DNA from: Ramlibacter sp.
GTDB taxonomy: Bacteria > Pseudomonadota > Gammaproteobacteria > Burkholderiales > Burkholderiaceae_C
Direction: 5' to 3'
NCBI RefSeq assembly: GCF_029866045.1
Contig: NZ_JARXAB010000132.1
Coordinates: forward strand, 1 to 54,894
Length of the DNA stretch: 54,894 nucleotides
Shown: positions 36,820 through 44,716 of the stretch, in pieces
Position numbering within the stretch: the stretch's first letter is position 1
Layout of the letters: the number at the start of each line of letters is the position of its first letter
Notes under the pieces: model-generated
The model's database searches: none
The model's input: the letters and a program-made list of their open reading frames with translations, nothing else
Told to the model about the DNA's origin: nothing
Position numbers and translations under genes: made by a program

Positions 36820-38508
36820 TCAGGCGTGCCGCCGCTCCTGCTCGAGGGCTTCGAGCACGAAGGGTGCCGCGATGGCGCCGTTGATCTTGCAATCTAGAAA
36901 CACGGGGCCCTGGGGGTTGCGCAGGGTGTCGCCGATCGCGCGTAGGTCTTTCAGATTGCGGATCGTGAAGGACTGGTAGCCGAAGGCGGCGGCCACCGGT
37001 GCGAAGTCGATGTCCAGAAATTGCGACTTGGCCACTGGCATGCTGCGCTCCTTGAGGAAGTGCATCTCGGCGCCGTAAGCGCAGTCGTTCATCACCACCA
37101 CCACCAGGGGCAGGTCCTCGCGGGCGCCGGTCTCGAGCTCGCCCAGCGTCATCAGCAGGCCGCCGTCGCCGATGAACAGCACAGTGGTCTCATCCCGCCG
37201 AGCACAGGCAAAGCCCAGCGCGGTCCCGATACCCATGCCGACCGAGGAGTTGTCGATGGTCGACTTGAAGTGCGACGGCCCAGGCACCCCGAAATAGGGC
37301 ACCACCTGGTAGAAGTTGCCGGCGTCGTAGACCGCATTGCGCTGGGCCGGCAGCAGCGTGTCGAGTTCCATCGTCAGCACGCGTGGGTCGACCGTACGGG
37401 CCGTGTGTGCAGGCTGAAATTCGCTGGCCATGTCAAAGTGGGCCAGGGCCTCTCGGTTAGCTTCGGTGTGCAGGGGCTTGTCGGCCGGTGCGCGCTCGGT
37501 GAGGGCGGCCAGCAGGTCCTCGAGTGCAGGCACCACATCAGCCACCATCGCCACATCCGCCGTCCACCAGCGGCCGATGTGGCTACGGTCGCGATCAACT
37601 TGAATCACCGGCGCTTTGGCTGGCAGGGCGTGGCCGAAGCTGGTGGTGCGTTGGTTCAGGCCTGCTCCGAGCGCGATGACGCAGTCGGCCTGGTCAAACA
37701 GGCGCCGTCCGCCGGCATGCGAGAACGAGCCGATGAGGCCGCCGTTGAAGGCGTAGCCTCGGAACATGTCCTTGGCCTTGAGGGTGGTCGCGACCACGGC
37801 GCCCACGCGCTCGGCCAGGCGTTCGACCGCCTCCCGCGCGCCGGCCTCGTGCGCGCCCAGGCCGCAGATGATCAGGGGCTTGCGGCTGGCGGCAAGCAGC
37901 GCCGCGGCCGCCTGCAGCGCGCCAGGTGTCGGGCGCTGGCGCGGCGCCGGGCGGCGCGGCGCCGGGGGCGGCTCGACGACTGGTGGGCAGGCCCGCTGCA
38001 CGTCGGTGGGCAGCTGCAGCACGGTCAGGCCCTCCTGCGCAGACGCCAAGGCGGCGGCTAGCGTCACCCGCGCCGAGCCGGCGTGGGTGACCGTGAAGGT
38101 GCGCAGGCCGGCAGCCTTGAACACGGCGTCGGCGTCGAAGCGCTTGCCGTCCGGCCCTAAGCCGTTGGGGGCTGGGCGTGCAGTGGGCGTCGCGCCGACG
38201 ATCAGCAGCACACGGGCGCCGCTGCGCTCTGCATACAGCGCGCCATTGAGCGCGTTGGCCGTCGCCGGTCCACGGCCGACGATGGCGATGCCCAAGCGGC
38301 CAGAGGCGCTCGCATAGCCCTCGGCCATCGCGACAGCGCTGGCCTCGTGCCGTGCGCCGTGGAAGCTGAGCCCGAGCGAATCGATCGTGGCCACCAGCGC
38401 GGCGGTGTCATCACTCATGAGGCCGAACACCGCCTCCACGCCGGCGGCCTGGAGGTCATGCGCGATCCATTCATAAACCGGGCGGTTCGTTACTTCCTGC
38501 ATGGTCAT
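36820..38508 (-). CDS. Thiamine diphosphate-dependent enzyme, acetolactate synthase-like
   Basis: The 562-residue protein has an N-terminal pyrimidine-binding domain with the activating Glu55 in GARHEASAVAMAEGYA and the C-terminal ThDP/Mg motif GDGG at 447-450 with Asn474 in MNDCAYGAE. The middle domain holds a loose FAD/ADP-like Rossmann region. It would decarboxylate or ligate a 2-oxo acid. Together with the D-2-hydroxyacid dehydrogenase it may process the 2-oxo/2-hydroxy acid branch of the pathway; acetolactate synthesis itself is unlikely in this setting. The substrate is unknown. Confidence 0.85.
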   Translation of the reverse strand: MTMQEVTNRPVYEWIAHDLQAAGVEAVFGLMSDDTAALVATIDSLGLSFHGARHEASAVAMAEGYASASGRLGIAIVGRGPATANALNGALYAERSGARVLLIVGATPTARPAPNGLGPDGKRFDADAVFKAAGLRTFTVTHAGSARVTLAAALASAQEGLTVLQLPTDVQRACPPVVEPPPAPRRPAPRQRPTPGALQAAAALLAASRKPLIICGLGAHEAGAREAVERLAERVGAVVATTLKAKDMFRGYAFNGGLIGSFSHAGGRRLFDQADCVIALGAGLNQRTTSFGHALPAKAPVIQVDRDRSHIGRWWTADVAMVADVVPALEDLLAALTERAPADKPLHTEANREALAHFDMASEFQPAHTARTVDPRVLTMELDTLLPAQRNAVYDAGNFYQVVPYFGVPGPSHFKSTIDNSSVGMGIGTALGFACARRDETTVLFIGDGGLLMTLGELETGAREDLPLVVVVMNDCAYGAEMHFLKERSMPVAKSQFLDIDFAPVAAAFGYQSFTIRNLKDLRAIGDTLRNPQGPVFLDCKINGAIAAPFVLEALEQERRHA

Positions 38509-38549
38509 TGGCTATCTTGGGCCGTGGCGCCTGGTCGGTCCGCGGGCGG

Positions 38550-38975
38550 CTACGCCGCCGGTGTGAAATACAACTCGGGGCCCTCGGCCCGCTGCTCGAA
38601 ATGCCCCTCTACGGCGTCGCCGATGGCCAGTCCACCGCCGCGCCACCGGCCCAGCGCACGCACGCCTTCCTCAAGGTCAATCGTCACCAACGTGTAGGGC
38701 AGCTCGGGCGCGAAGGCGGGGTGGAAAGCGTGGTGGCAGTGCGTCCAGCTGTGGACACGGCCGCGGCCGCTGGCCGGCATCCACCGCGTTTGGTCGCTGA
38801 AGCAGCCGTCGCACAGCAGGCGGGGGTAGTGGCGTACCTTCCCGCAGTCGGCACATTGCTGCAGCAGCAACTGGCCGCGGGCGGCGGCTTCCCAGTAGGG
38901 GGCGGTGAGCGGGCTGCCGACGGGGGAGGGCCTCGCGGGTGCGCCTGAGGTGTTCGAGAGGGAGACTTGGCTCAT
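38550..38975 (-). CDS. DUF35 Zn-ribbon/OB-fold protein
   Basis: The 141-residue protein has an N-terminal rubredoxin-like zinc site CADC and CDGC spaced 15 residues apart, followed by an OB-fold with VHSWTHCHHAF and PYTLVTIDLEEG. DUF35 proteins bind acyl-CoA and pair with thiolase-superfamily proteins; here the start is 3 bp from the thiolase-fold gene. The pair matches the SCP2/Ltp2 type of complexes used for side-chain cleavage in steroid catabolism, though the substrate here is unknown. Confidence 0.87.
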   Translation of the reverse strand: MSQVSLSNTSGAPARPSPVGSPLTAPYWEAAARGQLLLQQCADCGKVRHYPRLLCDGCFSDQTRWMPASGRGRVHSWTHCHHAFHPAFAPELPYTLVTIDLEEGVRALGRWRGGGLAIGDAVEGHFEQRAEGPELYFTPAA

Positions 38976-38978
38976 GGT

Positions 38979-40136
38979 TTAACCCTTGCGCATGATGGCG
39001 ATGGCACCGTCGCCGAGGTCGCCGTAGCCCGTCACGAGCCCGACTTCCGCGTCTTGAACCTGGGCCCTGCCGGCATCGCCGCGCAGCTGGCGAACCAGCT
39101 CGACGATGTGGTTGAGGCCCCATACATGGCCCTGCGATAGCAGCCCGCCGTGGGTGTTGGTGGGCAGTGCCCCGCCGAGGCGCAGCCGACCGCCTTCGAC
39201 GAAGGGGCCGCCTTCGCCCTTCTTGCAAAAGCCCATGTCCTCCAGCTGGCGGATCACGGCGTAGGTAAAGCAGTCGTAGATCTCGGCCACATCAATGTCG
39301 GCATGGGTCACGCCCGCCATCTGGAAAGCACGCTGGGCAGCCTTGGCTATGCCCAGGCTGGTCATGTCTGGGCGTTGGGTGATGGAGCCGGGTTGGTCCG
39401 GATGCCCCTCGGCCACACCGGAGATGAAGACGCGCCGGTGCCGGAGGTCGGCCGCGCGTTCCGCCGAGCTGACGATGCAGGCAGCGCCGCCATCGCTCTC
39501 GAGGCTGCAATCGAGCAGGCGGAAGGGGTCGGCGATCATGCGCGAGCTGGCATGGTCCTCGAGGGTGATGGGCTTTTTCATCACCGCGTTATCGTTCAGC
39601 AGCGCATGCTGCCGGTGGGCCACAGCCACCTCGCCGAAGTGTTCGACTTTGGTGCCGTACAACTCCATGTGACGTCGCGCCATGGGTGCGTAGATTTGCG
39701 CCGGGGCGACGTTGCCCAGGGGGTACTCGAACTCGGTCACATAGTGGAACTGCGGCATCGTGTGGATGCGCGCGCCGGCTTTGGTCGTCGCTGCCCCGGT
39801 GACGTTTCGCCCGAAGGCGATCAGCACATGGTTACAGACGCCGGTCGCGACGGCGGCTGCGGCGGCTTGCAAGGCCATCGTCGGGCTGGCGCCGCCATGT
39901 GGGACCAGCGCGGAAAAGCGCAGGTCGGTGATGCCAAAGTTGTCGATGAAGTCTTCGGCGGTGCCGCTGACGATGCCGATGGGGATCACGCCGTCGATCT
40001 GCCGGGGGTCGACTCCGGCATCGCGGATTGCCTTCAGCGACGCCTCCATTTGCAACTCGAGGGCAGTCTTTTTCGAGCCACGCACATAGGCGGTTTCGCC
40101 GATGCCGGTGACGCAGGCCTTGTCACGCAGGGTCAC
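38979..40136 (-). CDS. Thiolase-superfamily protein (SCP2/Ltp2-like), DUF35 partner
   Basis: The 385-residue protein has the C-terminal thiolase signature region NTHGGLLSQGHVWGLNHI with its conserved histidine, and SDGGAACIVSSAERA in the middle. Where classical thiolases carry the nucleophilic cysteine (near residue 80), the sequence reads HGGAS, with no cysteine, as in Ltp2-type retro-aldolases. Another cysteine at 101 (GVCNHV) is not in the expected place. I chose GTG 40136 because AAGGA precedes it and the family starts there; it lies 1 bp from the monooxygenase stop. C-C cleavage with DUF35 is inferred. Confidence 0.83.
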   Translation of the reverse strand: MTLRDKACVTGIGETAYVRGSKKTALELQMEASLKAIRDAGVDPRQIDGVIPIGIVSGTAEDFIDNFGITDLRFSALVPHGGASPTMALQAAAAAVATGVCNHVLIAFGRNVTGAATTKAGARIHTMPQFHYVTEFEYPLGNVAPAQIYAPMARRHMELYGTKVEHFGEVAVAHRQHALLNDNAVMKKPITLEDHASSRMIADPFRLLDCSLESDGGAACIVSSAERAADLRHRRVFISGVAEGHPDQPGSITQRPDMTSLGIAKAAQRAFQMAGVTHADIDVAEIYDCFTYAVIRQLEDMGFCKKGEGGPFVEGGRLRLGGALPTNTHGGLLSQGHVWGLNHIVELVRQLRGDAGRAQVQDAEVGLVTGYGDLGDGAIAIMRKG

Positions 40137-40137
40137 T

Positions 40138-41526
40138 TCAGTTTCCTTGTTTGGAAGAGGGCAGGGGTGCCGACATGACCGTCGCCAGGGCTGGCCGCCG
40201 CTGCCTTGCCCTCTGATGTTCGCGCGCCAGTTGGCCCCGGTAGAACACGGGGTCCAGCTCCAGCGCATAGCGCGGGGCGGCGGGGTAGTGCTTGCGCAGG
40301 AAGGCCTGCTCCGCCGCCATGGCGGCGCGGATCGTCGCCTCGTCGGGCGGCGCCATGGCGCCGGTCACCAGCTCGGTCACCCATTGCGCCTGGTCGTCCA
40401 TCATGCGGATATTGCCGCCGCCGGCCACGTTAAACATGCCGACGAAGTACAGGCTGGGGCATTTGGGGTGAATGACACGCAGAAAAAGATCGAGCCGGTG
40501 TCCATCGAGCGGGCGCAGAGCCGGCGCGAGGAAGGGCAGGTCAACGTGGTAGCCGGTGGCGGCGATCACGGTGTCGAAGGTCTCTCGGCTGCCGTCGACA
40601 AAGCGGACCTCCTTGCCCTGTACCGAATCGATGCCCGGCTTGGCCTTGATCCGGTCCCACACGAAGTGCGACATCAGGCTCGGGTGGCTGGTCGGGTGGG
40701 TGCGGCTCTTGGGAGTGACGAAGCCCCACTGCTCCATCCGGCCATGCACGATGCGGGTCAGCGTTTCGCGAATGGTGCGGCGCAGGGGCCAGGGCATCCA
40801 GGACTTTTCCAGACGGGCCAGCACGCGTGAGGTGGGTACGCCAAACAGCATGCGCGGCATCATCAGCACTGGCGAGCGCGCTGAGATGAACGTGGACTGC
40901 GCGACCACGCAGATGTCTGCGGCGATGTCCACCGCGCTGTTGCCAACGCCCACCACTAGCACCCGCTTGTCACGGAATGGCTCGGGTACCCGGTAGCTGT
41001 GCGCATGCAGATATTCGCCTTGGAAATCGGCTCGCCAGTCGGGGTGGGCGGGCGAGCCCTGGTGGCCGGTGCCCACCACCACGGCGTCGAAGTCGTCGCT
41101 GGCGCCATCGGCCAGTGTCACGCGCCAGCGCCCCGCCGCCTGCGGCGAGATATCCGCCACGCGGGAGCGGAAACGGATGTGGGGTGTGACGCCGAAGGTG
41201 TCCGCATAGGACGCCAGGTACTGGTGGACCTGGCGGTGGTCGGGATACAGCGGGCCACCCTCGGGGAAGGGAAAGTCCTGGTAGGCAGTGACCCGCGCCT
41301 CGGAGTTGAGGTGCAGCGAGGCATAGGCGGGAGACAGGCCGCTGTCGTTGTTGTAGACCCACAGACCACCGACCTGGCTGCCCAGCTCGTAAACCACCAC
41401 CGCCACTCCACGCGCCAGCAAGTGGCGCGCGGCGCACAGGCCGGCGGCACCTGCGCCGATCACGGCCACGCGGCGCGTACCGCTAGGGGCCGTGTGCACG
41501 ACGGGTGAAGCAGCCTGCGTGGTCAT
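40138..41526 (-). CDS. Flavin-containing monooxygenase
   Basis: The 462-residue protein has the FAD motif GAGAAG (24-29), the FMO fingerprint FxGxxxHxxxY (as FQGEYLHAHSY), the NADPH motif GVGNSAVD, and ATGYHVDLPFL. These identify a class B flavoprotein monooxygenase of the FMO type rather than the Baeyer-Villiger type, which would have HxxxWP. It would oxygenate a soft nucleophile or a carbonyl. I chose ATG 41526 over the earlier 41574 because the Bug gene ends at 41532. The thiolase-fold gene follows directly. Confidence 0.9.
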   Translation of the reverse strand: MTTQAASPVVHTAPSGTRRVAVIGAGAAGLCAARHLLARGVAVVVYELGSQVGGLWVYNNDSGLSPAYASLHLNSEARVTAYQDFPFPEGGPLYPDHRQVHQYLASYADTFGVTPHIRFRSRVADISPQAAGRWRVTLADGASDDFDAVVVGTGHQGSPAHPDWRADFQGEYLHAHSYRVPEPFRDKRVLVVGVGNSAVDIAADICVVAQSTFISARSPVLMMPRMLFGVPTSRVLARLEKSWMPWPLRRTIRETLTRIVHGRMEQWGFVTPKSRTHPTSHPSLMSHFVWDRIKAKPGIDSVQGKEVRFVDGSRETFDTVIAATGYHVDLPFLAPALRPLDGHRLDLFLRVIHPKCPSLYFVGMFNVAGGGNIRMMDDQAQWVTELVTGAMAPPDEATIRAAMAAEQAFLRKHYPAAPRYALELDPVFYRGQLAREHQRARQRRPALATVMSAPLPSSKQGN

Positions 41527-41531
41527 CAGCC

Positions 41532-42521
41532 TTACTCCATCTTGGCGCCGGAGATGCGCACGACTTCCTTCCACTTCACGCGCTCGCGCTCTGCGAACTC
41601 CGCTGTTTCTCGGGGCGTGGTCGGCTTGAGAATGGCGCCGGTCTCCAGGTATTTTTCACGCAGCGTCGGGTCTTTGGCCAAGTCGGCGATGGCCGCCGAC
41701 ATCGCGTTGGTGATCGCCGCCGGGGTGCCCTTGGGCAGCACGAAGGCGCCCCAGGAGGTGATGATGAAGTCCTTTACCCCAGCCTCGGCCATGGTTGGTA
41801 CCTCAGGCATGGTGGGCCAGCGCTCGGGGCAGGTGACTGCCAAGGCCTTGACCCTCCCAGCCTTGATCAAAGGCGTGTAGCTGGCGATGTTGTCGATGGC
41901 GAAGTCGGTGTCGCCAGCCATCAGCGCGGGCATGGATTGGGCCGCGCCGCGGAACGGAACATGGACGGCCTGGATGCCGGTCACCGCGCGGAACAATTCG
42001 CCCGCGAGGTGGGGCGTGGTGCCTATGCCGGCCGAGCCGTAGTTCACCCCCTTGGGCTGCTTGCGAGCCCAGTCGAGGAACTCGGCGACGTTACGGGCCG
42101 GGTTTTTCGGCGCTACGACCAGCGCGTTGCAGTTCTCCCATATCTTGGAGACGTACTCAAAATCCTTTGCCGGGTCGTAATTGAGCTTGGCAAACAGGAA
42201 TTGGTTGATTGACAGCGTGCCGATAGTTGCGGAGGAGATGGTGGTGCCATCGGGTGCAGCAGCCTTTACCGCCTCCATGCCGATGTTGCCGCCGGCGCCT
42301 GTCCGGTTCTCAACCACCCAGTTGCCGCCCAGCTTGCCCTGCAAGCGCTCGGCGAGCATACGGGTCAGTACATCGGAGGCTCCGCCCGCGGTGAACGGAA
42401 CGATGACCTTGATGTTGGACGAGCCTGGCCAATTCGCCGGGGCCTGGGCCTGGGCGCCGATGGCAACGCAGCAGGCGGCGAAGGCGGTCGCCTTCAGAAG
42501 TTTGCGCAGGGTCAGTGTCAT
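41532..42521 (-). CDS. Bug-family tripartite tricarboxylate transporter substrate-binding protein 2
   Basis: The 329-residue protein has a signal peptide (LLKATAFAACCVAIGAQAQA) and is clearly related to the Bug receptor 5 kb downstream: both have PFTAGGASDVLTR/PFPAGGASDTLAR, NRTGAGGNIGME, and EKYLETGA/KRFLEVGA near the C-terminus. The two proteins are similar along their whole length, pointing to duplication inside the operon and perhaps different ligands. It lies 5 bp before the monooxygenase gene. Confidence 0.9.
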   Translation of the reverse strand: MTLTLRKLLKATAFAACCVAIGAQAQAPANWPGSSNIKVIVPFTAGGASDVLTRMLAERLQGKLGGNWVVENRTGAGGNIGMEAVKAAAPDGTTISSATIGTLSINQFLFAKLNYDPAKDFEYVSKIWENCNALVVAPKNPARNVAEFLDWARKQPKGVNYGSAGIGTTPHLAGELFRAVTGIQAVHVPFRGAAQSMPALMAGDTDFAIDNIASYTPLIKAGRVKALAVTCPERWPTMPEVPTMAEAGVKDFIITSWGAFVLPKGTPAAITNAMSAAIADLAKDPTLREKYLETGAILKPTTPRETAEFAERERVKWKEVVRISGAKME

Positions 42522-42592
42522 GACGTGTCTCCTTTGTGGTTGTTAACGGTGAAGTGGGGGAAAAGTGGCGTGGGTTTCGAGTGCGTAGCGGC

Positions 42593-43750
42593 CTAGGCCT
42601 TCGGGGGCTTCGGCAGGAGTGAGTTAGCGATGATCTGCTTCATCACTTCGGCGGTGCCGCCGCCGATACGGCACATGCGTGCGTCGGCAAAGGCCCGGGC
42701 GATCGGGTACTCCCACATGTAGCCCCAGCCGCCAAACAGCTGCAGGCATTCGTCCATGACCTTGAACTGCAGGTCGGTGGTCACCAGCTTGCAGGAGGCG
42801 GCGTCCACCGCGTCAAGCGTGCCCCGGGCGTGCAGGTCGATGCAGCGGTCGACAAAGACCCGCTGGGCCAGCACCTGCGCATGCAGCGATGCCAGGGTGA
42901 AACGGGTGTTTTGGAAGTCAGCAAGCGTCTGGCCAAACATCTTGCGATCGGCTACATAGGTCCGCGTCCATTCCAGCGCCGCCTCGGCCGCCGACACCGC
43001 ACGGATCGCCTGGATCAGGCGCTCGCCCGCGAGTTGCGTCATCAGAATGCCAAAGCCGCCGCCCTCGGTGCCGAGGAGGTTGGACACCGGCACGCGCAAG
43101 TCGGAGAAGAAAAGCTCGGAGGTGTCCTGCGCCTTGCAGCCGATCTTCTCCAGCTTGCGGCCACGGGTGAAGCCGGGCCGGTCGGTCTCGACCAGGATCA
43201 GGCTCACGCCCTTGGCTTTTTGCTTGGGGTCGGTTTTGCAAGCCAGCAGGACCAAGTCTGCGGTGTGGCCGTTGGTGGTGAAGACCTTTTGGCCATTGAT
43301 CACGTACTCGTCACCATCGCGGATCGCCTGGGTGCGGATGTTCTGCACATCGCTGCCGCCGGAGGGCTCGCTCATGCCGAGCGCGACGACGACCTCGCCG
43401 CGGGCCATCCGGGGCAGCCACTTGCGCTTCTGTTCCTCATTACCAAAGTCGACCAAGTAGGGCGCGACGATGTCCGAGTGCAGGTAGAAGGTCGGCCCGG
43501 TGGCGCCGGCCCGCGCCATCTCCTCGACCAAAATCGCGCTGTACAGAAAGTCGGCGCCCATGCCACCGTATTCCTCGGGAGCATTGACGCACAGCAGGCC
43601 AAGCTCGCCCGCCTTCAGCCAAAGCTCGCGGGGTACCTGTCCGGCCTTTTCCCAGTCGGCGTGGAAGGGGGTGACATGTTCCTCGATGAAGCGGCGGACA
43701 GTACCGCGAAAGGTGTCGTGGTCGGGGCTAAAGAGTGTGCGTGGGATCAT
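42593..43750 (-). CDS. Acyl-CoA dehydrogenase family protein
   Basis: The 385-residue flavoprotein has the FAD-binding MSEPSGGSDVQNIRT and the C-terminal QLFGGWGYMWEYPIARAFAD, with a catalytic glutamate near residue 368 in GGTAEVMKQIIA. This matches the long-chain/short-branched acyl-CoA dehydrogenase families, which form a 2,3-enoyl-CoA. The reaction fits the acyl-CoA ligase and hydratase in the cluster. It is 54 bp from the upstream cyclase gene. Confidence 0.93.
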   Translation of the reverse strand: MIPRTLFSPDHDTFRGTVRRFIEEHVTPFHADWEKAGQVPRELWLKAGELGLLCVNAPEEYGGMGADFLYSAILVEEMARAGATGPTFYLHSDIVAPYLVDFGNEEQKRKWLPRMARGEVVVALGMSEPSGGSDVQNIRTQAIRDGDEYVINGQKVFTTNGHTADLVLLACKTDPKQKAKGVSLILVETDRPGFTRGRKLEKIGCKAQDTSELFFSDLRVPVSNLLGTEGGGFGILMTQLAGERLIQAIRAVSAAEAALEWTRTYVADRKMFGQTLADFQNTRFTLASLHAQVLAQRVFVDRCIDLHARGTLDAVDAASCKLVTTDLQFKVMDECLQLFGGWGYMWEYPIARAFADARMCRIGGGTAEVMKQIIANSLLPKPPKA

Positions 43751-43804
43751 GGGTTCTTGCCTATGCAGGCGCCGCCTGCGGCTTTAAGGCGGTCATTGGG
43801 TCAA

Positions 43805-44716
43805 TCAAAGGATTGCGAGCGGCGTGAGTGGGCTGCCGGTCGCGCCGACGATGGGCAGCGCCGCCGCCACGAACAAAAACTCATGCCGCCCGGTGCGCAC
43901 CAGCGGTTCGAGCTGCAGGCCTTCCAGCAGCGGGATGCCGAAGTCACGGATCACGCACTGGTGCACCGGAAACACCGTGCCCGGGGCGAATGGCAAGACC
44001 TCCACCGCATAGTTGTCGGCACCGATCAGGGCTACGTCTTGCTGCGCCAGCCACAGGCCGGCGGCATGGTCGATGCCGGGCTCGGTATTGAAGTCGACAT
44101 CGGCCACACCTCCCTGGGTCGCCAGCCAGCCGGTGTGCAGCAGCACGGCGTCACCCGGCTCCAGCTGCAGCCCGGAAGCGCACAGGCAGGCTTCGAGGTC
44201 TGCGCGCGAAATCACTTCTCCGGCTTCGAGTGGCCGACCGCGGTGGGCTACGACGTCGAGCAGCACGCCGCGCGTCACGGCTGGCGGCATCTTCTCCACC
44301 CCGAGCCGCGTCGCGCCGCTGGTGCTGCGCAGGCTGTCTTCGCGGTAATTGTTGAACAGGCGGCTGTCGCACCAGGCGTGGCACAGAGCGTCGATATGGG
44401 TGCCGATGTGGAGCGGCATGACCACCGTGTCCTCGGCGAACTGAAAGCCGCCGGGACGCTTGGCGCCGGCGGCATAGTCGCCGCCGTCACGGCCCATGAA
44501 ATGCTGTAGGCTTGCGCGATGGCGTGGCACTGGGGTGCGGTGGGACAGCAGCTGCGCCAGCCGCACGACCTCGCCGGTTCGCACCAGGCCGGCGGCGCGC
44601 TTCACCTGCTCGGGGCCGATGTGGTTCATCGCGCCGGCTTCATCCTCGGGGCCCCAGCGCCCCCAGGCGTTGGGCCTGTCGTTGTGGAAGGTGTCGTCGC
44701 TCATGGAATCGGCCAT
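43805..44716 (-). CDS. Cyclase family protein (kynurenine formamidase-like metal hydrolase)
   Basis: The 303-residue protein has the metal-binding signature HxGTHxDxxxH as HIGTHIDALCH (103-113) and an acidic N-terminal half with VVRLAQLLSHRTPVPRHR. The family includes kynurenine formamidase, isatin hydrolase and many enzymes in polyketide and aromatic pathways that open amide or lactone bonds. Substrate unknown. The start at 44716 overlaps the ligase stop as TGATG; a second ATG at 44704 is also possible. Confidence 0.88.
   Translation of the reverse strand: MADSMSDDTFHNDRPNAWGRWGPEDEAGAMNHIGPEQVKRAAGLVRTGEVVRLAQLLSHRTPVPRHRASLQHFMGRDGGDYAAGAKRPGGFQFAEDTVVMPLHIGTHIDALCHAWCDSRLFNNYREDSLRSTSGATRLGVEKMPPAVTRGVLLDVVAHRGRPLEAGEVISRADLEACLCASGLQLEPGDAVLLHTGWLATQGGVADVDFNTEPGIDHAAGLWLAQQDVALIGADNYAVEVLPFAPGTVFPVHQCVIRDFGIPLLEGLQLEPLVRTGRHEFLFVAAALPIVGATGSPLTPLAIL

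Noticed and set aside
42830-44509. 559-codon plus-strand frame
   Set aside because: It is antisense to the acyl-CoA dehydrogenase and cyclase genes, both of which have clear motifs.
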